This document shows positions 26,867 through 36,157 of a DNA stretch of 57,555 nucleotides, piece by piece. Each line of letters opens with the position of its first letter. Position 1 is the stretch's first letter. The translations under genes were made by a program, and so were the position numbers. The notes beneath the pieces were generated by a model. The model did no database searches, had not been told where the DNA came from, and saw only the letters and a program-made list of their open reading frames with translations. Source of the stretch: Campylobacteraceae bacterium (GTDB lineage Bacteria > Campylobacterota > Campylobacteria > Campylobacterales > Arcobacteraceae); NCBI GenBank assembly GCA_013373175.1, contig JABXII010000017.1, positions 1-57,555 on the forward strand, in the 5' to 3' direction.

Positions 26867-27529
26867 TTGTTTCATCACTTTCATCCATATAAACCTTATT
26901 TAAATAAAGATACAAAAAAGATTATTGTAGGTACTTTACCTCCTCCTAGGTTTTGCGAAAAAGATTTTAAAAAAGAGGATGTAAACTTTTGTTATGGCTC
27001 AAAAGACAACCTTTTATGGCAAGCACTTGATAAAATTTACTCTTTAAATTTATTGTTTGATAATAGTGAAGAAGCTGTTATTCAAAGAAAAGAGTTTTTA
27101 GATAAAAACCAAATAGGTATTTGTGATATTGTTGAGTCATGCAAAAGAGAAAAAATAGATGCTAGTGATTTAGGAATGAGCGAAATTGTTTTAAGAGATA
27201 TGTTAAAGTATCTTCTTGAATACAAAAATATAAATACTCTTATTTTCACTGGAGGAAACTCTAAAAATGGTCCAGAATATTTTTTAAGACAAATATTAAA
27301 AAAAGAGAATATAAAATTTGAACTAATATCCTCAGATATCCCAAAACAACACAAGTTTTTCTTTGACAATAGAGAAATAAAAACTATTTCTTTAACTTCT
27401 CCATCAAATGCCGCAAATAGATATATAGGTTCAAATAAACTCTATAAAGAAAGTAAACTTCAAAATCCAGATTACACTACTTTTGATTTTAGATTGGAAC
27501 AATATTCAAAAGTTTTTAAAACTACTTAA
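26867..27529 (+). CDS. Uracil-DNA glycosylase-superfamily protein
   Basis: The 220-residue protein begins with a TTG start, supported by AAAGG upstream and by the immediate FHHFHPYKPYL. The superfamily fold is suggested by KKIIVGTLPPPRFC (motif 1 region, about residues 17-30), FCYGSKDNLLWQALDKIY (about 41-58), IGICDIVESCKREK, the central strand TLIFTGGNSKNG, and the C-terminal SLTSPSNAANR loop. The loop corresponds to the minor-groove-reading motif of this superfamily. The NLLW pattern resembles the deoxyinosine-type branch more than classical Ung. It may excise a damaged or deaminated base, but the activity is not certain. It stands alone, divergent from murI. Confidence 0.72.
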   Translation: MFHHFHPYKPYLNKDTKKIIVGTLPPPRFCEKDFKKEDVNFCYGSKDNLLWQALDKIYSLNLLFDNSEEAVIQRKEFLDKNQIGICDIVESCKREKIDASDLGMSEIVLRDMLKYLLEYKNINTLIFTGGNSKNGPEYFLRQILKKENIKFELISSDIPKQHKFFFDNREIKTISLTSPSNAANRYIGSNKLYKESKLQNPDYTTFDFRLEQYSKVFKTT

Positions 27530-27552
27530 GAGTTATATAAAGGATTTTTCTT

Positions 27553-27584
27553 TATACTTTTCACTTTATGAATGAGTATTCATT
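27553..27584 (+). promoter_or_regulatory. Promoter and operator-like dyad before the 31-residue ORF
   Basis: TATACT at 27553-27558 could be a -10. About 7 bp after its predicted start lies AATGA-GTAT-TCATT (27571-27584), a perfect 5+5 inverted repeat. That is a typical place for a repressor site. Confidence 0.4.
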
Positions 27585-27612
27585 TATTAAAAGATATGCA
27601 AAAGGAATTGAT

Positions 27613-27708
27613 ATGTTTATCAGTGAGATTTTGATGTTTGTGGTTTTGAGTTTAGTAGCATTTACAGCCGTCACATATTTAATAAATATGTTTGTAAAGG
27701 AAAAGTAA
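27613..27708 (+). CDS. Small membrane peptide, 31 residues
   Basis: The ATG at 27613 has a strong AAAGGAATT ribosome site and opens a 31-codon frame. Residues about 5-27 form one hydrophobic segment (EILMFVVLSLVAFTAVTYLI), followed by the basic end FVKEK. It is too short to match a family by eye. The good ribosome site, upstream promoter and dyad, and downstream terminator make it a likely expressed small protein. Single-segment peptides of this size act as toxins, or as regulators or subunits of membrane complexes. Which applies here is unknown. It neighbours the met transporter operon on the other strand. Confidence 0.55.
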   Translation: MFISEILMFVVLSLVAFTAVTYLINMFVKEK

Positions 27709-27733
27709 AAGAAGGAAAAGTTTCCTTCTTTTA
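27706..27733. terminator. Two-way terminator between the small ORF and metQ
   Basis: TAAAAGAAGGAAA (27706-27718) and TTTCCTTCTTTTA (27721-27733) form a perfect 13-bp palindrome. A-rich and T-rich arms allow termination of both converging transcripts. Confidence 0.7.
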
Positions 27734-27735
27734 TA

Positions 27736-28542
27736 TTAGAAAGCTTCTACAATAGAACCTTTATATTTTTTAGCAATAAAGTCTTTAACTTCTTTTGATG
27801 TTAATACTTCATCTAACGCTTTGATATAATCTTTATTTTCATTACCTTCTCTTACTACTAAAATATTAGCATATGGAGAATCTTTTGACTCAAGTACAAG
27901 TGCATCTTTAGTAGGATTTAAATCAGCTGCTAAAGCATAGTTTGTATTAATAATCGCAGCATCTACTTCATCAAGTACTCTTGGTAATTGAGGAGCATCT
28001 AATTCTTTAATTTTTAAGTTTTTTGGGTTTTCAACAATATCAAGTGCAGTTTTAAACTGAACATCTTTGAATTTTAATAAACCTTCTTTAACTAATACGT
28101 CTAAAGCTCTACTTTCATTTGTTGGGTCATTTGGTACTGCAATAGTTGCACCATCTGCTAACTCATCTAATGATTTAATTTTATTAGAATATAATCCCAT
28201 TGGCTCTAAGTGAACATTTACAGTTTTAACTAACTTTGTATTTTTAGATTTGTTAAACTCTAATAAATATGGAGTGTGTTGGAAGAAGTTTGCATCAAGC
28301 TCACCTTCATCAACTGCGATATTTGGAGTAACATAATCAGTAAACTCAACAATTTCTAGCTCATAACCTTTTTCTTTTAAAAGTGGTTTTACAACTTCTA
28401 AAATCTCTGCGTGAGGAACTGGAGTAGCTCCAACTTTAATAACTGTTTTAGCCTCTTCTTTTGGTTCTTCAGAACCTGTACAAGCAACAAAACCTAATGC
28501 AACAGCACCAAGTAATACTAATTTTAAAATGTTTTTTAACAT
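27736..28542 (-). CDS. metQ: Methionine ABC transporter substrate-binding lipoprotein
   Basis: The 268-residue protein has a lipoprotein signal ending in the lipobox GFVAC (Cys21). It is followed by VIKVGATPVPHAEILEVV, the NlpA/MetQ family opening. Later family stretches are DANFFQHTPYLLEFN and NYALAADLNPTKDALVLES. It binds methionine at the outer face of the inner membrane and passes it to MetI. It is the last gene of metN-metI-metQ and follows metI by 12 bp. MetQ binding of methionine is family knowledge, and some members bind other amino acids. Confidence 0.93.
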   Translation of the reverse strand: MLKNILKLVLLGAVALGFVACTGSEEPKEEAKTVIKVGATPVPHAEILEVVKPLLKEKGYELEIVEFTDYVTPNIAVDEGELDANFFQHTPYLLEFNKSKNTKLVKTVNVHLEPMGLYSNKIKSLDELADGATIAVPNDPTNESRALDVLVKEGLLKFKDVQFKTALDIVENPKNLKIKELDAPQLPRVLDEVDAAIINTNYALAADLNPTKDALVLESKDSPYANILVVREGNENKDYIKALDEVLTSKEVKDFIAKKYKGSIVEAF

Positions 28543-28554
28543 ATATATCCTTTC

Positions 28555-29208
28555 TTATTTTTTAGTAATTTTATAAATATAATCTCCAGTAGTTTGTACA
28601 AATTGAACTAAAGCAATTAGTATAACTACTGTATATAACATTGTGTCCGTTTGGAATCTGTAGTAACCATAGTTAATTGCTACGTCTCCTAAACCTCCAC
28701 CACCAACAGCTCCTGCCATAGCAGAAAAGCCAATAACTGTAATTAAAGTTAAAGTAATTGCAGAAATAATACTTGGCAGTGCTTCTACAAACATCACTTT
28801 AAAGATAATTTGCCAATCACTTGCACCAAATGATTTTGCAGCTTCTACAACACCTTTATCCACTTCTTTAAATGCACTTTCAATAAGTCTTGCAATAAAA
28901 GGTGCAGCTCCAATAGTAAGAGGAATGATAGCTGCTGTTGTACCAATACTTTTTCCTATTAAAAACTTTGTAAGAGGAAATAATACAATCATTAATATAA
29001 TAAAAGGGAAAGACCTTAAAGTATTAATTACAACATCTAAGATTGTATATAATTTTAGATTTTCTCTTAAGCCACCTTTTGAAGTAAGAATTAGAATAAT
29101 TGCTAGAAAAAAACCAATTATCACTGCAAAAAATGTAGATACAAATGACATATATACAGTTTCACCTAAAGCTGGTAATAAAATATCAACCATTATAATA
29201 CCTCCCAT
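28555..29208 (-). CDS. metI: Methionine ABC transporter permease
   Basis: The 217-residue inner-membrane permease has five hydrophobic segments. The coupling motif is [19 protein letters not shown] (about residues 142-160), and the family signature includes [40 protein letters not shown] near the C-terminus is strongly conserved in MetI. The gene overlaps metN by 16 bp. The start as given is [10 protein letters not shown], while an internal ATG five codons later ([12 protein letters not shown]) is closer to the usual MetI N-terminus. Confidence 0.94.
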   Translation of the reverse strand: MGGIIMVDILLPALGETVYMSFVSTFFAVIIGFFLAIILILTSKGGLRENLKLYTILDVVINTLRSFPFIILMIVLFPLTKFLIGKSIGTTAAIIPLTIGAAPFIARLIESAFKEVDKGVVEAAKSFGASDWQIIFKVMFVEALPSIISAITLTLITVIGFSAMAGAVGGGGLGDVAINYGYYRFQTDTMLYTVVILIALVQFVQTTGDYIYKITKK

Positions 29209-30149
29209 ACAATGTCATGTTCTTTTATATAATCAATTACTTTTTGCTGATTCACTTCGTCAATATTTATAACCATGTTTCCAACAATATGAGTATTTAT
29301 CTCTTCAAGTTTTCCCCATACAATATTAAAGTCCATATCTAATTCTCTTGCCATCTTTGTAATAAAAGATTGGTAAGCATTGTCTTTTGGAAAATATAGT
29401 TTGATATTTATCCCTTGAGCAGGTACAACTTCACTTTCACCTAAGAAGTGTTTCATCTTTTCATCTGGTTTTAAAAACAGTTCTTCAGTATCATCAAAAC
29501 CTATAATATTTCCATGTTCTAAAAGAAGTGCTTTTTGAGCTATTTGTTTTACAACTTCCATCTCATGAGTAACGATTACTATAGTAATATTTAGCTTCTC
29601 ATTAATCTCTTTTAAAAGATTTAAAATAGAAGTAGTAGTATTTGGATCTAGTGCAGATGTTGCTTCATCAGACAATAATACTTCTGGGTCTAAAGTTAGT
29701 GCTCTTGCAATTGCAACTCTTTGTTTTTGTCCACCACTTAATTGGCTTGGATATGAATTTAACTTATTTTCTAAACCAACAAGAGCTAATAAATCATTTA
29801 CTTTTTTATCAATTTCACTTTTTTTGTAACCCCAAAGTTGCATTGGGAGTGCTACATTTTCATATACTGTTTTTCTTTGAATTAATGAGAAATGTTGAAA
29901 AATCATACCAATTTTTTTTCTAAATTCTCTTAAATTGTTTTTATCAAGTGTTTTAATCTCTTTATCATTTACTCTTAATGAACCATCACTGTAGTCTTCA
30001 AGGCCATTTATACATCTTAAAAGTGTAGATTTTCCTGCACCACTGTGTCCAACAATAGCGAAAATTTCACCTTCTTTGATGTCAATTGATATATCATTTA
30101 AAACTTTTGTACTACCATAAAATTTATTTAGATTTTTAATAGTTATCAT
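29193..30149 (-). CDS. metN: Methionine ABC transporter ATP-binding protein
   Basis: The 318-residue ATPase powers methionine uptake. Walker A is [12 protein letters not shown] at about residues 34-45, the Q-loop is [15 protein letters not shown], and the signature [15 protein letters not shown] is at about 137-151. Walker B is [13 protein letters not shown] and the H-loop is [10 protein letters not shown]. The last 85 residues are the regulatory NIL domain, which binds methionine and inhibits transport in other MetN proteins. It is the first gene of the operon, with a -10 box at 30175-30180 and a very short leader, so there is no room for a SAM riboswitch. Confidence 0.96.
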   Translation of the reverse strand: MITIKNLNKFYGSTKVLNDISIDIKEGEIFAIVGHSGAGKSTLLRCINGLEDYSDGSLRVNDKEIKTLDKNNLREFRKKIGMIFQHFSLIQRKTVYENVALPMQLWGYKKSEIDKKVNDLLALVGLENKLNSYPSQLSGGQKQRVAIARALTLDPEVLLSDEATSALDPNTTTSILNLLKEINEKLNITIVIVTHEMEVVKQIAQKALLLEHGNIIGFDDTEELFLKPDEKMKHFLGESEVVPAQGINIKLYFPKDNAYQSFITKMARELDMDFNIVWGKLEEINTHIVGNMVINIDEVNQQKVIDYIKEHDIVWEVL

Positions 30150-30174
30150 AACAAGTCCTTATTTCTGGCCGAAT

Positions 30175-30180
30175 ATTATA
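30175..30180 (-). promoter_or_regulatory. -10 box of the metNIQ operon
   Basis: TGTATAAT on the minus strand ends about 26 bp before the metN ATG. The resulting leader is about 20 nt. Confidence 0.55.
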
Positions 30181-30289
30181 CAAAAAAGCATAAAACAAGT
30201 ATTAAAAGGGCAACTTATTTACAATTTTGATATTTATTTAAGAATACTAAGTCTTTTAATCTTGATTATTATACTTAGGATTATTGATA

Positions 30290-30316
30290 AAAAAAAGTAG
30301 CCCTCTTAGGGACTAC
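30290..30316 (-). terminator. Terminator after rho
   Basis: On the minus strand GTAGTCCCT-AAG-AGGGCTAC forms a stem with one internal mismatch and is followed by seven or more T. It lies 7 bp after the rho stop. Confidence 0.85.
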
Positions 30317-30322
30317 GATTTT

Positions 30323-31654
30323 TTACTCATTCATTCCTGCGAAAAACTCTTCATTGTTTTTAGTTTTTTGCATTTTAGAATATAAGAATTTAAGTGCTTC
30401 TACTTCATCCATAGAACCAATTGCATTTCTTAGTATCCAAGTTTTTTGTAAAATTTCAGGTGTAAGAAGTAACTCTTCTTTTCTTGTTCCTGATTTGATA
30501 ATATCAAGTGCTGGGTAAACTCTTCTATTTGCTGCATTTCTAGATAATACAACTTCTGAGTTACCTGTACCTTTGAACTCTTCAAAAATAACTTCATCCA
30601 TTTTTGAACCAGTTTCAATAAGTGCTGTTGAAATAATAGTTAAAGAACCACCCTCTTCTATATTTCTAGCTGCACCAAAGAATCTTTTTGGTTTATGTAA
30701 TGCATTTGCATCAACTCCACCAGAAAGTACTTTACCAGAACTTGGTGTTACTGTATTGTATGCTCTTGCTAATCTTGTAATAGAATCAAGTAAGATTACA
30801 ACATCTTTTTTCATTTCTACAAGTCTTTTTGCTTTTTCAATTACAATTTCAGCAACTCGAACATGATTATGTGCAGGTAAATCAAAAGTAGAAGAATAAA
30901 CTTCACCTTTAACACTTCTTTGCATATCTGTAACTTCTTCAGGTCTTTCATCAATTAATAAAACCATTAAATGAGTATCAGGATGATTTCTACTAATTCC
31001 ATGAGCTAACTCTTTTAAAAGTTCAGTTTTACCAGTTTTTGGAGGTGCAACAATAAGTCCTCTTTGACCTTTACCCATTGGAGCAAATAAGTCTAACATT
31101 CTTCCTGTCATTCTTGTTTGGTCATATTCAAATTTAAATCTTTCTGTTGAGTATAAAGGAGTTAAGTTGTCAAATAGAGGTCTATTTTTTGATTCGTTTA
31201 TTGGTAGGTAGTTGATAGCTTCAATTTTTAATAAAGCATTATATTTTTCACTATCTTTGTTTGGTGGTCTAACTTGTCCACTAACTATATCACCTGTTCT
31301 TAGTGCAAACTTTCTAATTTGTGTTGCTGAAACATAAGAATCATTTGAAGTATCTGAGAAGTTTCCATCCATTGCTCTTAAGAAACCAAAACCACCATCT
31401 TTAATTTCAAGAATTCCTGTAAACAGAATAAAACCACCTTGGTCAATTTGTGATTTTAAAATGTTAAACATTAAGTCTTGTCGTTTAAGTTCTTGTGGGT
31501 TTTCTACTTCTAGGTCTTTTGCTATTTTAAGAAGTTCTTCTAAAGGGAGTTCCCTAAGTTGTTCAATTTTAAAGCCCTCTACGGGTACGTGAGTTCTTGT
31601 TTTTCTGCCATTATTAGCAGATTTTGGTTTAGATTGAGTTTTTGACTCTTCCAT
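30323..31654 (-). CDS. rho: Transcription termination factor Rho
   Basis: The 443-residue hexameric RNA helicase ends untranslated transcripts. The N-terminal domain (about residues 26-75) begins [20 protein letters not shown]. The RNA-binding cold-shock domain (about 75-150) includes [12 protein letters not shown]. Walker A is [14 protein letters not shown], the conserved [19 protein letters not shown] follows, Walker B is [16 protein letters not shown], and the R-loop region is [19 protein letters not shown]. Residues 1-25 are a short basic lead. The length is normal and it is monocistronic, with its own terminator. Confidence 0.97.
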   Translation of the reverse strand: MEESKTQSKPKSANNGRKTRTHVPVEGFKIEQLRELPLEELLKIAKDLEVENPQELKRQDLMFNILKSQIDQGGFILFTGILEIKDGGFGFLRAMDGNFSDTSNDSYVSATQIRKFALRTGDIVSGQVRPPNKDSEKYNALLKIEAINYLPINESKNRPLFDNLTPLYSTERFKFEYDQTRMTGRMLDLFAPMGKGQRGLIVAPPKTGKTELLKELAHGISRNHPDTHLMVLLIDERPEEVTDMQRSVKGEVYSSTFDLPAHNHVRVAEIVIEKAKRLVEMKKDVVILLDSITRLARAYNTVTPSSGKVLSGGVDANALHKPKRFFGAARNIEEGGSLTIISTALIETGSKMDEVIFEEFKGTGNSEVVLSRNAANRRVYPALDIIKSGTRKEELLLTPEILQKTWILRNAIGSMDEVEALKFLYSKMQKTKNNEEFFAGMNE

Positions 31655-31783
31655 AAGTATATTTTGCCTTTTATAGAATTACATATATAAAGTTATGTAG
31701 TTATGTAGTGTTATTAAGAATTTTTATAGTGTTATTTTAGTGTTTATTTAAAAAAAAGTCAAGAAATTAAATATTTCATAAGG

Positions 31784-31810
31784 TAAAGATGCCCTAAAGA
31801 GGCATCTTTA
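31784..31810. terminator. Hairpin after the peroxiredoxin gene
   Basis: TAAAGATGCC (31784-31793) pairs perfectly with GGCATCTTTA (31801-31810) around CTAAAGA. It lies just after the peroxiredoxin stop. The T-run on the minus side is weak, so function as a terminator is likely but not certain. Confidence 0.55.
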
Positions 31811-31817
31811 AAAGATA

Positions 31818-32414
31818 TTATAAGTTATCTTCGTTTTTACCTAAGTACTCTGCTACACCTTCAGTAGATGGTTTCATACCTTCGTCACCTTTGTTCCATC
31901 CTGCAGGACAAACTTCACCGTGCTCATTAGTAAATAACATAGTATCTACCATTCTAATCATTTCATCAATATTTCTACCTAATGGTAAATCGTTAATTAC
32001 TGCATGTCTAATAGTTCCATCTTTGTCAATTAAGAAAGATCCTCTTAATGCTACAGACTCACCGAATAATACATCATAATCTTTTGAAATTTGTTTGCTT
32101 AAGTCTGCAACTAATGGATATTTAATTCTTCCAATTCCACCATTTTCAACAGCAGTTTCTCTCCAAGCAAAGTGAGAGAATTGAGAGTCAACAGATACAC
32201 CAATTACATTGATACCTCTTGAAGTGAATTCTTCAATTCTTTTAGAGAATGCGATAATTTCTGAAGGGCAAACGAATGTAAAATCTAATGGATAGAAAAA
32301 TAATACCGCACCTTTCTCACCAATGTTATCATATAGGTTAAAATCTTCAACAATTTGACCATCAGCAAGTACTGCTGTAGCTGTGAAATCTGGAGCTTTT
32401 TTTGTAACTAACAT
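31818..32414 (-). CDS. Typical 2-Cys peroxiredoxin (AhpC/Tsa group)
   Basis: The 198-residue cytoplasmic enzyme reduces hydrogen peroxide and organic peroxides. The peroxidatic cysteine is in FYPLDFTFVCPSEI (about Cys49) with the conserved DFTFVCP motif. The resolving cysteine is in HGEVCPAGWNKGDEGM (about Cys170). WRETAVENGGIGRIKYPLVAD is typical of the group. It is closest to the Tsa/AhpC proteins that Campylobacterota use with thioredoxin or AhpF-like partners. No reductase gene is adjacent. A TATAAT at 32450-32455 on the minus strand is the likely -10, with an AAAGGAAAT ribosome site. Confidence 0.95.
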   Translation of the reverse strand: MLVTKKAPDFTATAVLADGQIVEDFNLYDNIGEKGAVLFFYPLDFTFVCPSEIIAFSKRIEEFTSRGINVIGVSVDSQFSHFAWRETAVENGGIGRIKYPLVADLSKQISKDYDVLFGESVALRGSFLIDKDGTIRHAVINDLPLGRNIDEMIRMVDTMLFTNEHGEVCPAGWNKGDEGMKPSTEGVAEYLGKNEDNL

Positions 32415-32449
32415 GTAATTTCCTTTAATTAAAATTTATTTGTGGTAAA

Positions 32450-32455
32450 ATTATA
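32450..32455 (-). promoter_or_regulatory. -10 box of the peroxiredoxin gene
   Basis: TATAAT on the minus strand lies 36 bp before the ATG. An AT-rich segment with partial dyads follows upstream (32460-32485), but a PerR or Fur site cannot be called by eye. The 265-bp gap to the ferredoxin gene shows no other gene. Confidence 0.5.
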
Positions 32456-32679
32456 GTACAAACTAATTAAAACTAATAATAAGGAAATAGATAAAGTTAA
32501 AAATTTAAGATAAATTTTACTTTAGGAAAATTTTTATCCAAATAAATGTTTTTATTATTTGATAGTTGTTATTATTTTCATTAAAGTACCATTCTGTGGG
32601 TTTCTTAATAATATAAAGACTTAAAGATAAATTTATTATTACTGTGCTAAAGTTTCTAAAATTTAACAAGGAGTTATAA

Positions 32680-32955
32680 ATGGCAGTTAAAATTACAGAT
32701 ATTTGTATTAATTGCGATGCATGTTTAGATGAATGTCCAACTGAATCAATTGTTGATAATGATGAAAATCCAACAGGTGAAGACATTTATTATGTAAACG
32801 CTGAAACATGTACTGAGTGTATTGGAGACAATGACGAACCAGCATGTGCTGAAGCATGTCCTACAGAAGGATGTATCGTATGGGATGCTAGAGATGGAGC
32901 AGCTCATCCAGTTAGAGAAGGTATGACTGAGGGTGAACCTTGCGTTGAAGATTAA
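32680..32955 (+). CDS. 2[4Fe-4S] ferredoxin with an extended second cluster loop
   Basis: The 91-residue protein binds two [4Fe-4S] clusters. The first set is Cys-x2-Cys-x2-Cys-x3-Cys in ICINCDACLDECPTE (from about residue 9). The second is Cys-x2-Cys-x8-Cys-x3-Cys in TCTECIGDNDEPACAEACP, with the longer loop known from Allochromatium-type and YfhL-type ferredoxins. An additional cysteine follows in TEGCIVWD, and the tail is acidic with another cysteine near the end. Such ferredoxins carry electrons at low potential in the cytoplasm, for example for pyruvate or 2-oxoglutarate oxidoreductases. The gene stands alone with an AAGGAG ribosome site. Confidence 0.92.
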   Translation: MAVKITDICINCDACLDECPTESIVDNDENPTGEDIYYVNAETCTECIGDNDEPACAEACPTEGCIVWDARDGAAHPVREGMTEGEPCVED

Positions 32956-33081
32956 TAACTAATTTTCAATATATTTATATACAATTTTATTATATAAGGT
33001 GAGTGGTATTTTTTACTACTTGCCTTTTTTTTATTTTTTAGGTATAATCCGCGACTTAAAAAATAAATGAGGAAAATACCA

Positions 33082-33495
33082 ATGGAACAAACGTTATCAA
33101 TCATTAAACCTGATGCAGTAGCTAAAAACGTTGTGGGAAAAATCTTAGACAGATTTGAATCAAACGGATTAAGAATTGCTGCAACTAAAAAAGTACAGTT
33201 ATCTAAAGCAGATGCTGAAGCATTTTATGCAGTTCACGCAGAAAGACCTTTCTTTGGTGAATTAGTTGACTTCATGATTTCTGGACCAGTTGTTGTTTCT
33301 GTTTTAGAAGGTGAAGACGCAATGGCTAAAAACAGAGACTTAATGGGTGCAACTAACCCTAAAGAAGCAGCAGCTGGAACAATCAGAGCTGATTTTGCTG
33401 AATCAATTGATGCAAATGCAGTACACGGTTCAGATTCTTTAGAAAATGCAGCTATCGAAATTAAATTTTTCTTCTCTGACAGAGAAATTTGCTAA
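33082..33495 (+). CDS. ndk: Nucleoside diphosphate kinase
   Basis: The 137-residue enzyme moves a phosphate from ATP to other nucleoside diphosphates. [20 protein letters not shown] is the classic N-terminus, and the catalytic histidine is in [12 protein letters not shown] (about His116). [17 protein letters not shown] and [20 protein letters not shown] are also conserved. The ATG at 33082 was chosen because GAGGAAAATACC precedes it and the family begins here. An in-frame ATG 15 bases upstream would overlap that ribosome site. Confidence 0.97.
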   Translation: MEQTLSIIKPDAVAKNVVGKILDRFESNGLRIAATKKVQLSKADAEAFYAVHAERPFFGELVDFMISGPVVVSVLEGEDAMAKNRDLMGATNPKEAAAGTIRADFAESIDANAVHGSDSLENAAIEIKFFFSDREIC

Positions 33496-33513
33496 GAATA
33501 GTTCATATTTTAA

Positions 33514-33894
33514 ATGAAAATAGAATTTAGAAAAGTACCACAAAGCCCTAAAAACTTTAGCGCAGAGTTCAATTCAGTTAAAATTGAAGGTACTTTTTGT
33601 AAAATATCGCCATCTTTAGTCAAAATAGACAGCACTTTAAAAGGTTTTACTACAGTTCAATGTGCAAGATGTGGTGAAGACGATACTGTTACTTTAGAGG
33701 AAGAGTTTAATTTCTTGATAAGTGATGGTATTTTCAAGAATGAATCCTCTGAGTCAGATGACTTAGTAATAGAAATAGATGATCATATGATAAACTTTAA
33801 TGAAATCATTGAAAGTGAATTATCATCTATATACAGTGACTATCATATCTGTAATAACTGTATAGATAATGAATTAGTCGATAAAGAATATTAA
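33514..33894 (+). CDS. YceD/DUF177-family protein
   Basis: The 126-residue protein has the DUF177 pattern. A central pair CARC with the surrounding [21 protein letters not shown] (shown here in overlapping pieces) is followed by a C-terminal CNNC pair, suggesting a zinc-binding site. In many bacteria this gene precedes rpmF, and its product is linked to 23S rRNA and L32 metabolism. Here it also stands directly before rpmF-plsX-fabH and is probably co-transcribed with them. Confidence 0.85.
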   Translation: MKIEFRKVPQSPKNFSAEFNSVKIEGTFCKISPSLVKIDSTLKGFTTVQCARCGEDDTVTLEEEFNFLISDGIFKNESSESDDLVIEIDDHMINFNEIIESELSSIYSDYHICNNCIDNELVDKEY

Positions 33895-33908
33895 ATAAGG
33901 AGAATATT

Positions 33909-34061
33909 ATGGCAGTACCTAAGAGAAGAGTATCTCATACTAGAGCAGCTAAGAGAAGAACTCACTATAAAATTACTTTAAAAAGACCAGTAAAAGATAG
34001 TGATGGAACTTGGAAGATGCCTCACACGGTAAACCCAAATACTGGTGAATATAAAAACTAA
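33909..34061 (+). CDS. rpmF: 50S ribosomal protein L32
   Basis: The small 50-residue frame begins [20 protein letters not shown], the standard L32 opening, with AAGGAG seven bases before the ATG. The end is [12 protein letters not shown]. It lacks the zinc cysteines found in some L32 proteins. Its TAA overlaps the plsX ATG by one base (TAATG), so L32 and PlsX are translationally coupled, the well-known yceD-rpmF-plsX order. Confidence 0.95.
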   Translation: MAVPKRRVSHTRAAKRRTHYKITLKRPVKDSDGTWKMPHTVNPNTGEYKN

Positions 34062-35053
34062 TGCTTAAAATTGCTATTGATGCTATGGGAGGGGATTTCG
34101 GTCCCGAACCCATAATAGACGGTTTAATTGCCGCTCTAAGACTAAATAATAACTTTACTGCTGTCGCAGTAGGTGATAAAACTCAACTTGAAAACTTAAT
34201 CCCTTCACACTTAAAAAATAGAGTAGAAATTGTACATACTGAAGATGTTATTAGTATGACTGACTCTGCAACTGATGCATTAAAAAGAAAAGATTCAACT
34301 ATTTACAAAGCAATTGATTTAGTTAAATCTGGAGAAGCAGATGCAATCGTTTCAGCAGGTCATTCAGGTGCTTCAATGTCCCTAGCAACACTTAGAATTG
34401 GAAGAATTAAAGGTGTTTCTAGACCAGCAATTGCAACACTTATGCCAACAAGCGAAAACCAAAATACTTTAGTACTTGACGTTGGAGCTAATGTTGACTG
34501 TGATTCAAAAAACCTATTTGAATTTGCAGTTATGGGCCAAGTATATGCAAGAGATGTTTTACAAATTGATGAACCATTAGTTGGATTACTAAGTAATGGA
34601 GAAGAAGAGAGTAAAGGTAACGAAGTTACAAAGGAAGCCTTTAAGTTAATTTCTAAAATTCCTAACTTTGCAGGAAATGTGGAAGGTAGCGATATTTTTA
34701 AAGGTTCAGTTGATGTTGTTGTTTGTGATGGTTTTATTGGAAATATTTTACTTAAGACTGCTGAAGGTGTAGCAGATACTATAGGTCAAATTATCAAGAA
34801 AAATCTTAAACGATCACTTATCTCAATTGCTGGTGCAGTATTAATGAGAAAAGTATTTAAAAACTTAAAAGTTAGAGTAGACTATGCTGAATATGGTGGT
34901 GCTCCACTGTTAGGTGTAAAAGCCCCAGTTATAATTGCACACGGGAAATCAAACCCAAAAGCTATTCAAAATGCAATTTTTCAAGCTATCAATAGTGCAA
35001 GTTCTAACTTAAACAACGATATTGAAGAGAGATTAGAGCAATATAGCTCTTAA
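34061..35053 (+). CDS. plsX: Phosphate acyltransferase PlsX
   Basis: The 330-residue peripheral membrane enzyme converts acyl-ACP into acyl-phosphate for phospholipid synthesis through PlsY. Signatures include [20 protein letters not shown] at the start, [20 protein letters not shown] (about residues 94-113), [14 protein letters not shown] and [17 protein letters not shown]. It is coupled to rpmF and lies 30 bp before fabH. The length is typical. Confidence 0.97.
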   Translation: MLKIAIDAMGGDFGPEPIIDGLIAALRLNNNFTAVAVGDKTQLENLIPSHLKNRVEIVHTEDVISMTDSATDALKRKDSTIYKAIDLVKSGEADAIVSAGHSGASMSLATLRIGRIKGVSRPAIATLMPTSENQNTLVLDVGANVDCDSKNLFEFAVMGQVYARDVLQIDEPLVGLLSNGEEESKGNEVTKEAFKLISKIPNFAGNVEGSDIFKGSVDVVVCDGFIGNILLKTAEGVADTIGQIIKKNLKRSLISIAGAVLMRKVFKNLKVRVDYAEYGGAPLLGVKAPVIIAHGKSNPKAIQNAIFQAINSASSNLNNDIEERLEQYSS

Positions 35054-35083
35054 TCACCTCTTTTTTATTTAAGGAAAATTTTT

Positions 35084-36082
35084 ATGGCGTATGCAGCGTT
35101 TAGATCAATTGGAGCTTACATACCTCCAAAGATTATGACTAATTCTGATTTTGAAAAAATCATTGACACTACCGATGAATGGATTACAAAAAGAACAGGA
35201 ATCAAAGAAAGAAGAATCTCAGAAGAGAATGAAGCTTCATCTGATTTAGGTACAAGAGCAGCACAAGTTGCTATTGAAAGAGCAAATATTGCAAAAGAGG
35301 ATATTGATTTAGTTATCTGTGCTACAGTAACTCCTGATTATCTTTGTATGCCATCTACTGCTTGTTTAGTTGCTTCTAAACTTGATTTACCTCCAGTTCA
35401 AGCCTTTGATATTAGTGCCGCATGTACAGGTTTTGTATATGCACTATCTATAGCAAAAGCTTTCGTTGAGTCAGGAATTAAAAAAAATGTACTAATTATT
35501 GGTGCAGAAAAATATACTTCAATTTTAGATTATACTGATAGAGGAACTTGCTTTATCTTTGGAGATGGTGCTGGTGCAGCTATCATTTCTGCAACAGATA
35601 ATAAAGAAGAAGCTATAGTTGATGTAAACTGCTCAAGTGATGGAAATTTTGATGATTTAATTAAAACTCCTGGTGGGGGTAGTAAACACCCTTGTTCACA
35701 AGAAGTTTTAGATAATAAAATGGCTTGTATAAAAATGAAAGGTAATGAAACTTTCAAACTTGCTGTTAAAACATTAACATCTGATGTTGAAAAAATGATG
35801 GAAAAACATAATATCACAAATAAAGATATTACTCACTTCATCCCTCACCAAGCAAACTACAGAATTATCTCAGCAGTAGGTAAAGCTTTAGGACTAGACG
35901 AGGAACAAACAGTTATTACTGTTGATAAATATGGAAATACTTCAGCTGCATCTATACCTATGGCCATGAACTATGCTTATGAGCAAGGTAAAGTTAAAGC
36001 AGGAGATATGATTCTATTTGATGCTTTTGGAGCAGGACTTACTTGGGGATCAGCTTTATTCCCATTTGCACCAAAAAAATAA
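35084..36082 (+). CDS. fabH: 3-oxoacyl-ACP synthase III
   Basis: The 332-residue enzyme starts fatty acid synthesis by joining acetyl-CoA with malonyl-ACP. The catalytic triad is visible. Cys is in FDISAACTGFVYAL (about Cys114), His in THFIPHQANYRII (about His255) and Asn in DKYGNTSAASIPMA (about Asn285). IGAYIPPKIMTNSDFEKIID opens the protein. It is the last gene of the yceD-rpmF-plsX-fabH unit and is followed by a hairpin at 36089-36110. Confidence 0.97.
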   Translation: MAYAAFRSIGAYIPPKIMTNSDFEKIIDTTDEWITKRTGIKERRISEENEASSDLGTRAAQVAIERANIAKEDIDLVICATVTPDYLCMPSTACLVASKLDLPPVQAFDISAACTGFVYALSIAKAFVESGIKKNVLIIGAEKYTSILDYTDRGTCFIFGDGAGAAIISATDNKEEAIVDVNCSSDGNFDDLIKTPGGGSKHPCSQEVLDNKMACIKMKGNETFKLAVKTLTSDVEKMMEKHNITNKDITHFIPHQANYRIISAVGKALGLDEEQTVITVDKYGNTSAASIPMAMNYAYEQGKVKAGDMILFDAFGAGLTWGSALFPFAPKK

Positions 36083-36088
36083 ACTACT

Positions 36089-36110
36089 AGATGAGCCTTA
36101 TTGCTCATCT
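36089..36110 (+). terminator. Hairpin after fabH
   Basis: AGATGAGC and GCTCATCT form an 8-bp stem with a CTTATT loop directly after the stop. The following T-run is weak (TAAAAT). Confidence 0.6.
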
Positions 36111-36157
36111 TAAAATACTCACATAATTTTTCACTTCACCTAAAATAACTTTAAAGA

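Noticed and set aside
30150-30322. SAM or other methionine riboswitch before metNIQ
   Set aside because: The -10 box is only about 26 bp from the metN ATG, leaving a leader of about 20 nt, too short for any known riboswitch.
32415-32679. A gene or riboswitch in the gap between the peroxiredoxin and ferredoxin genes
   Set aside because: Only an 89-codon minus-strand frame overlapping the ferredoxin gene is found, without ribosome site. The gap looks like two AT-rich divergent promoter regions.
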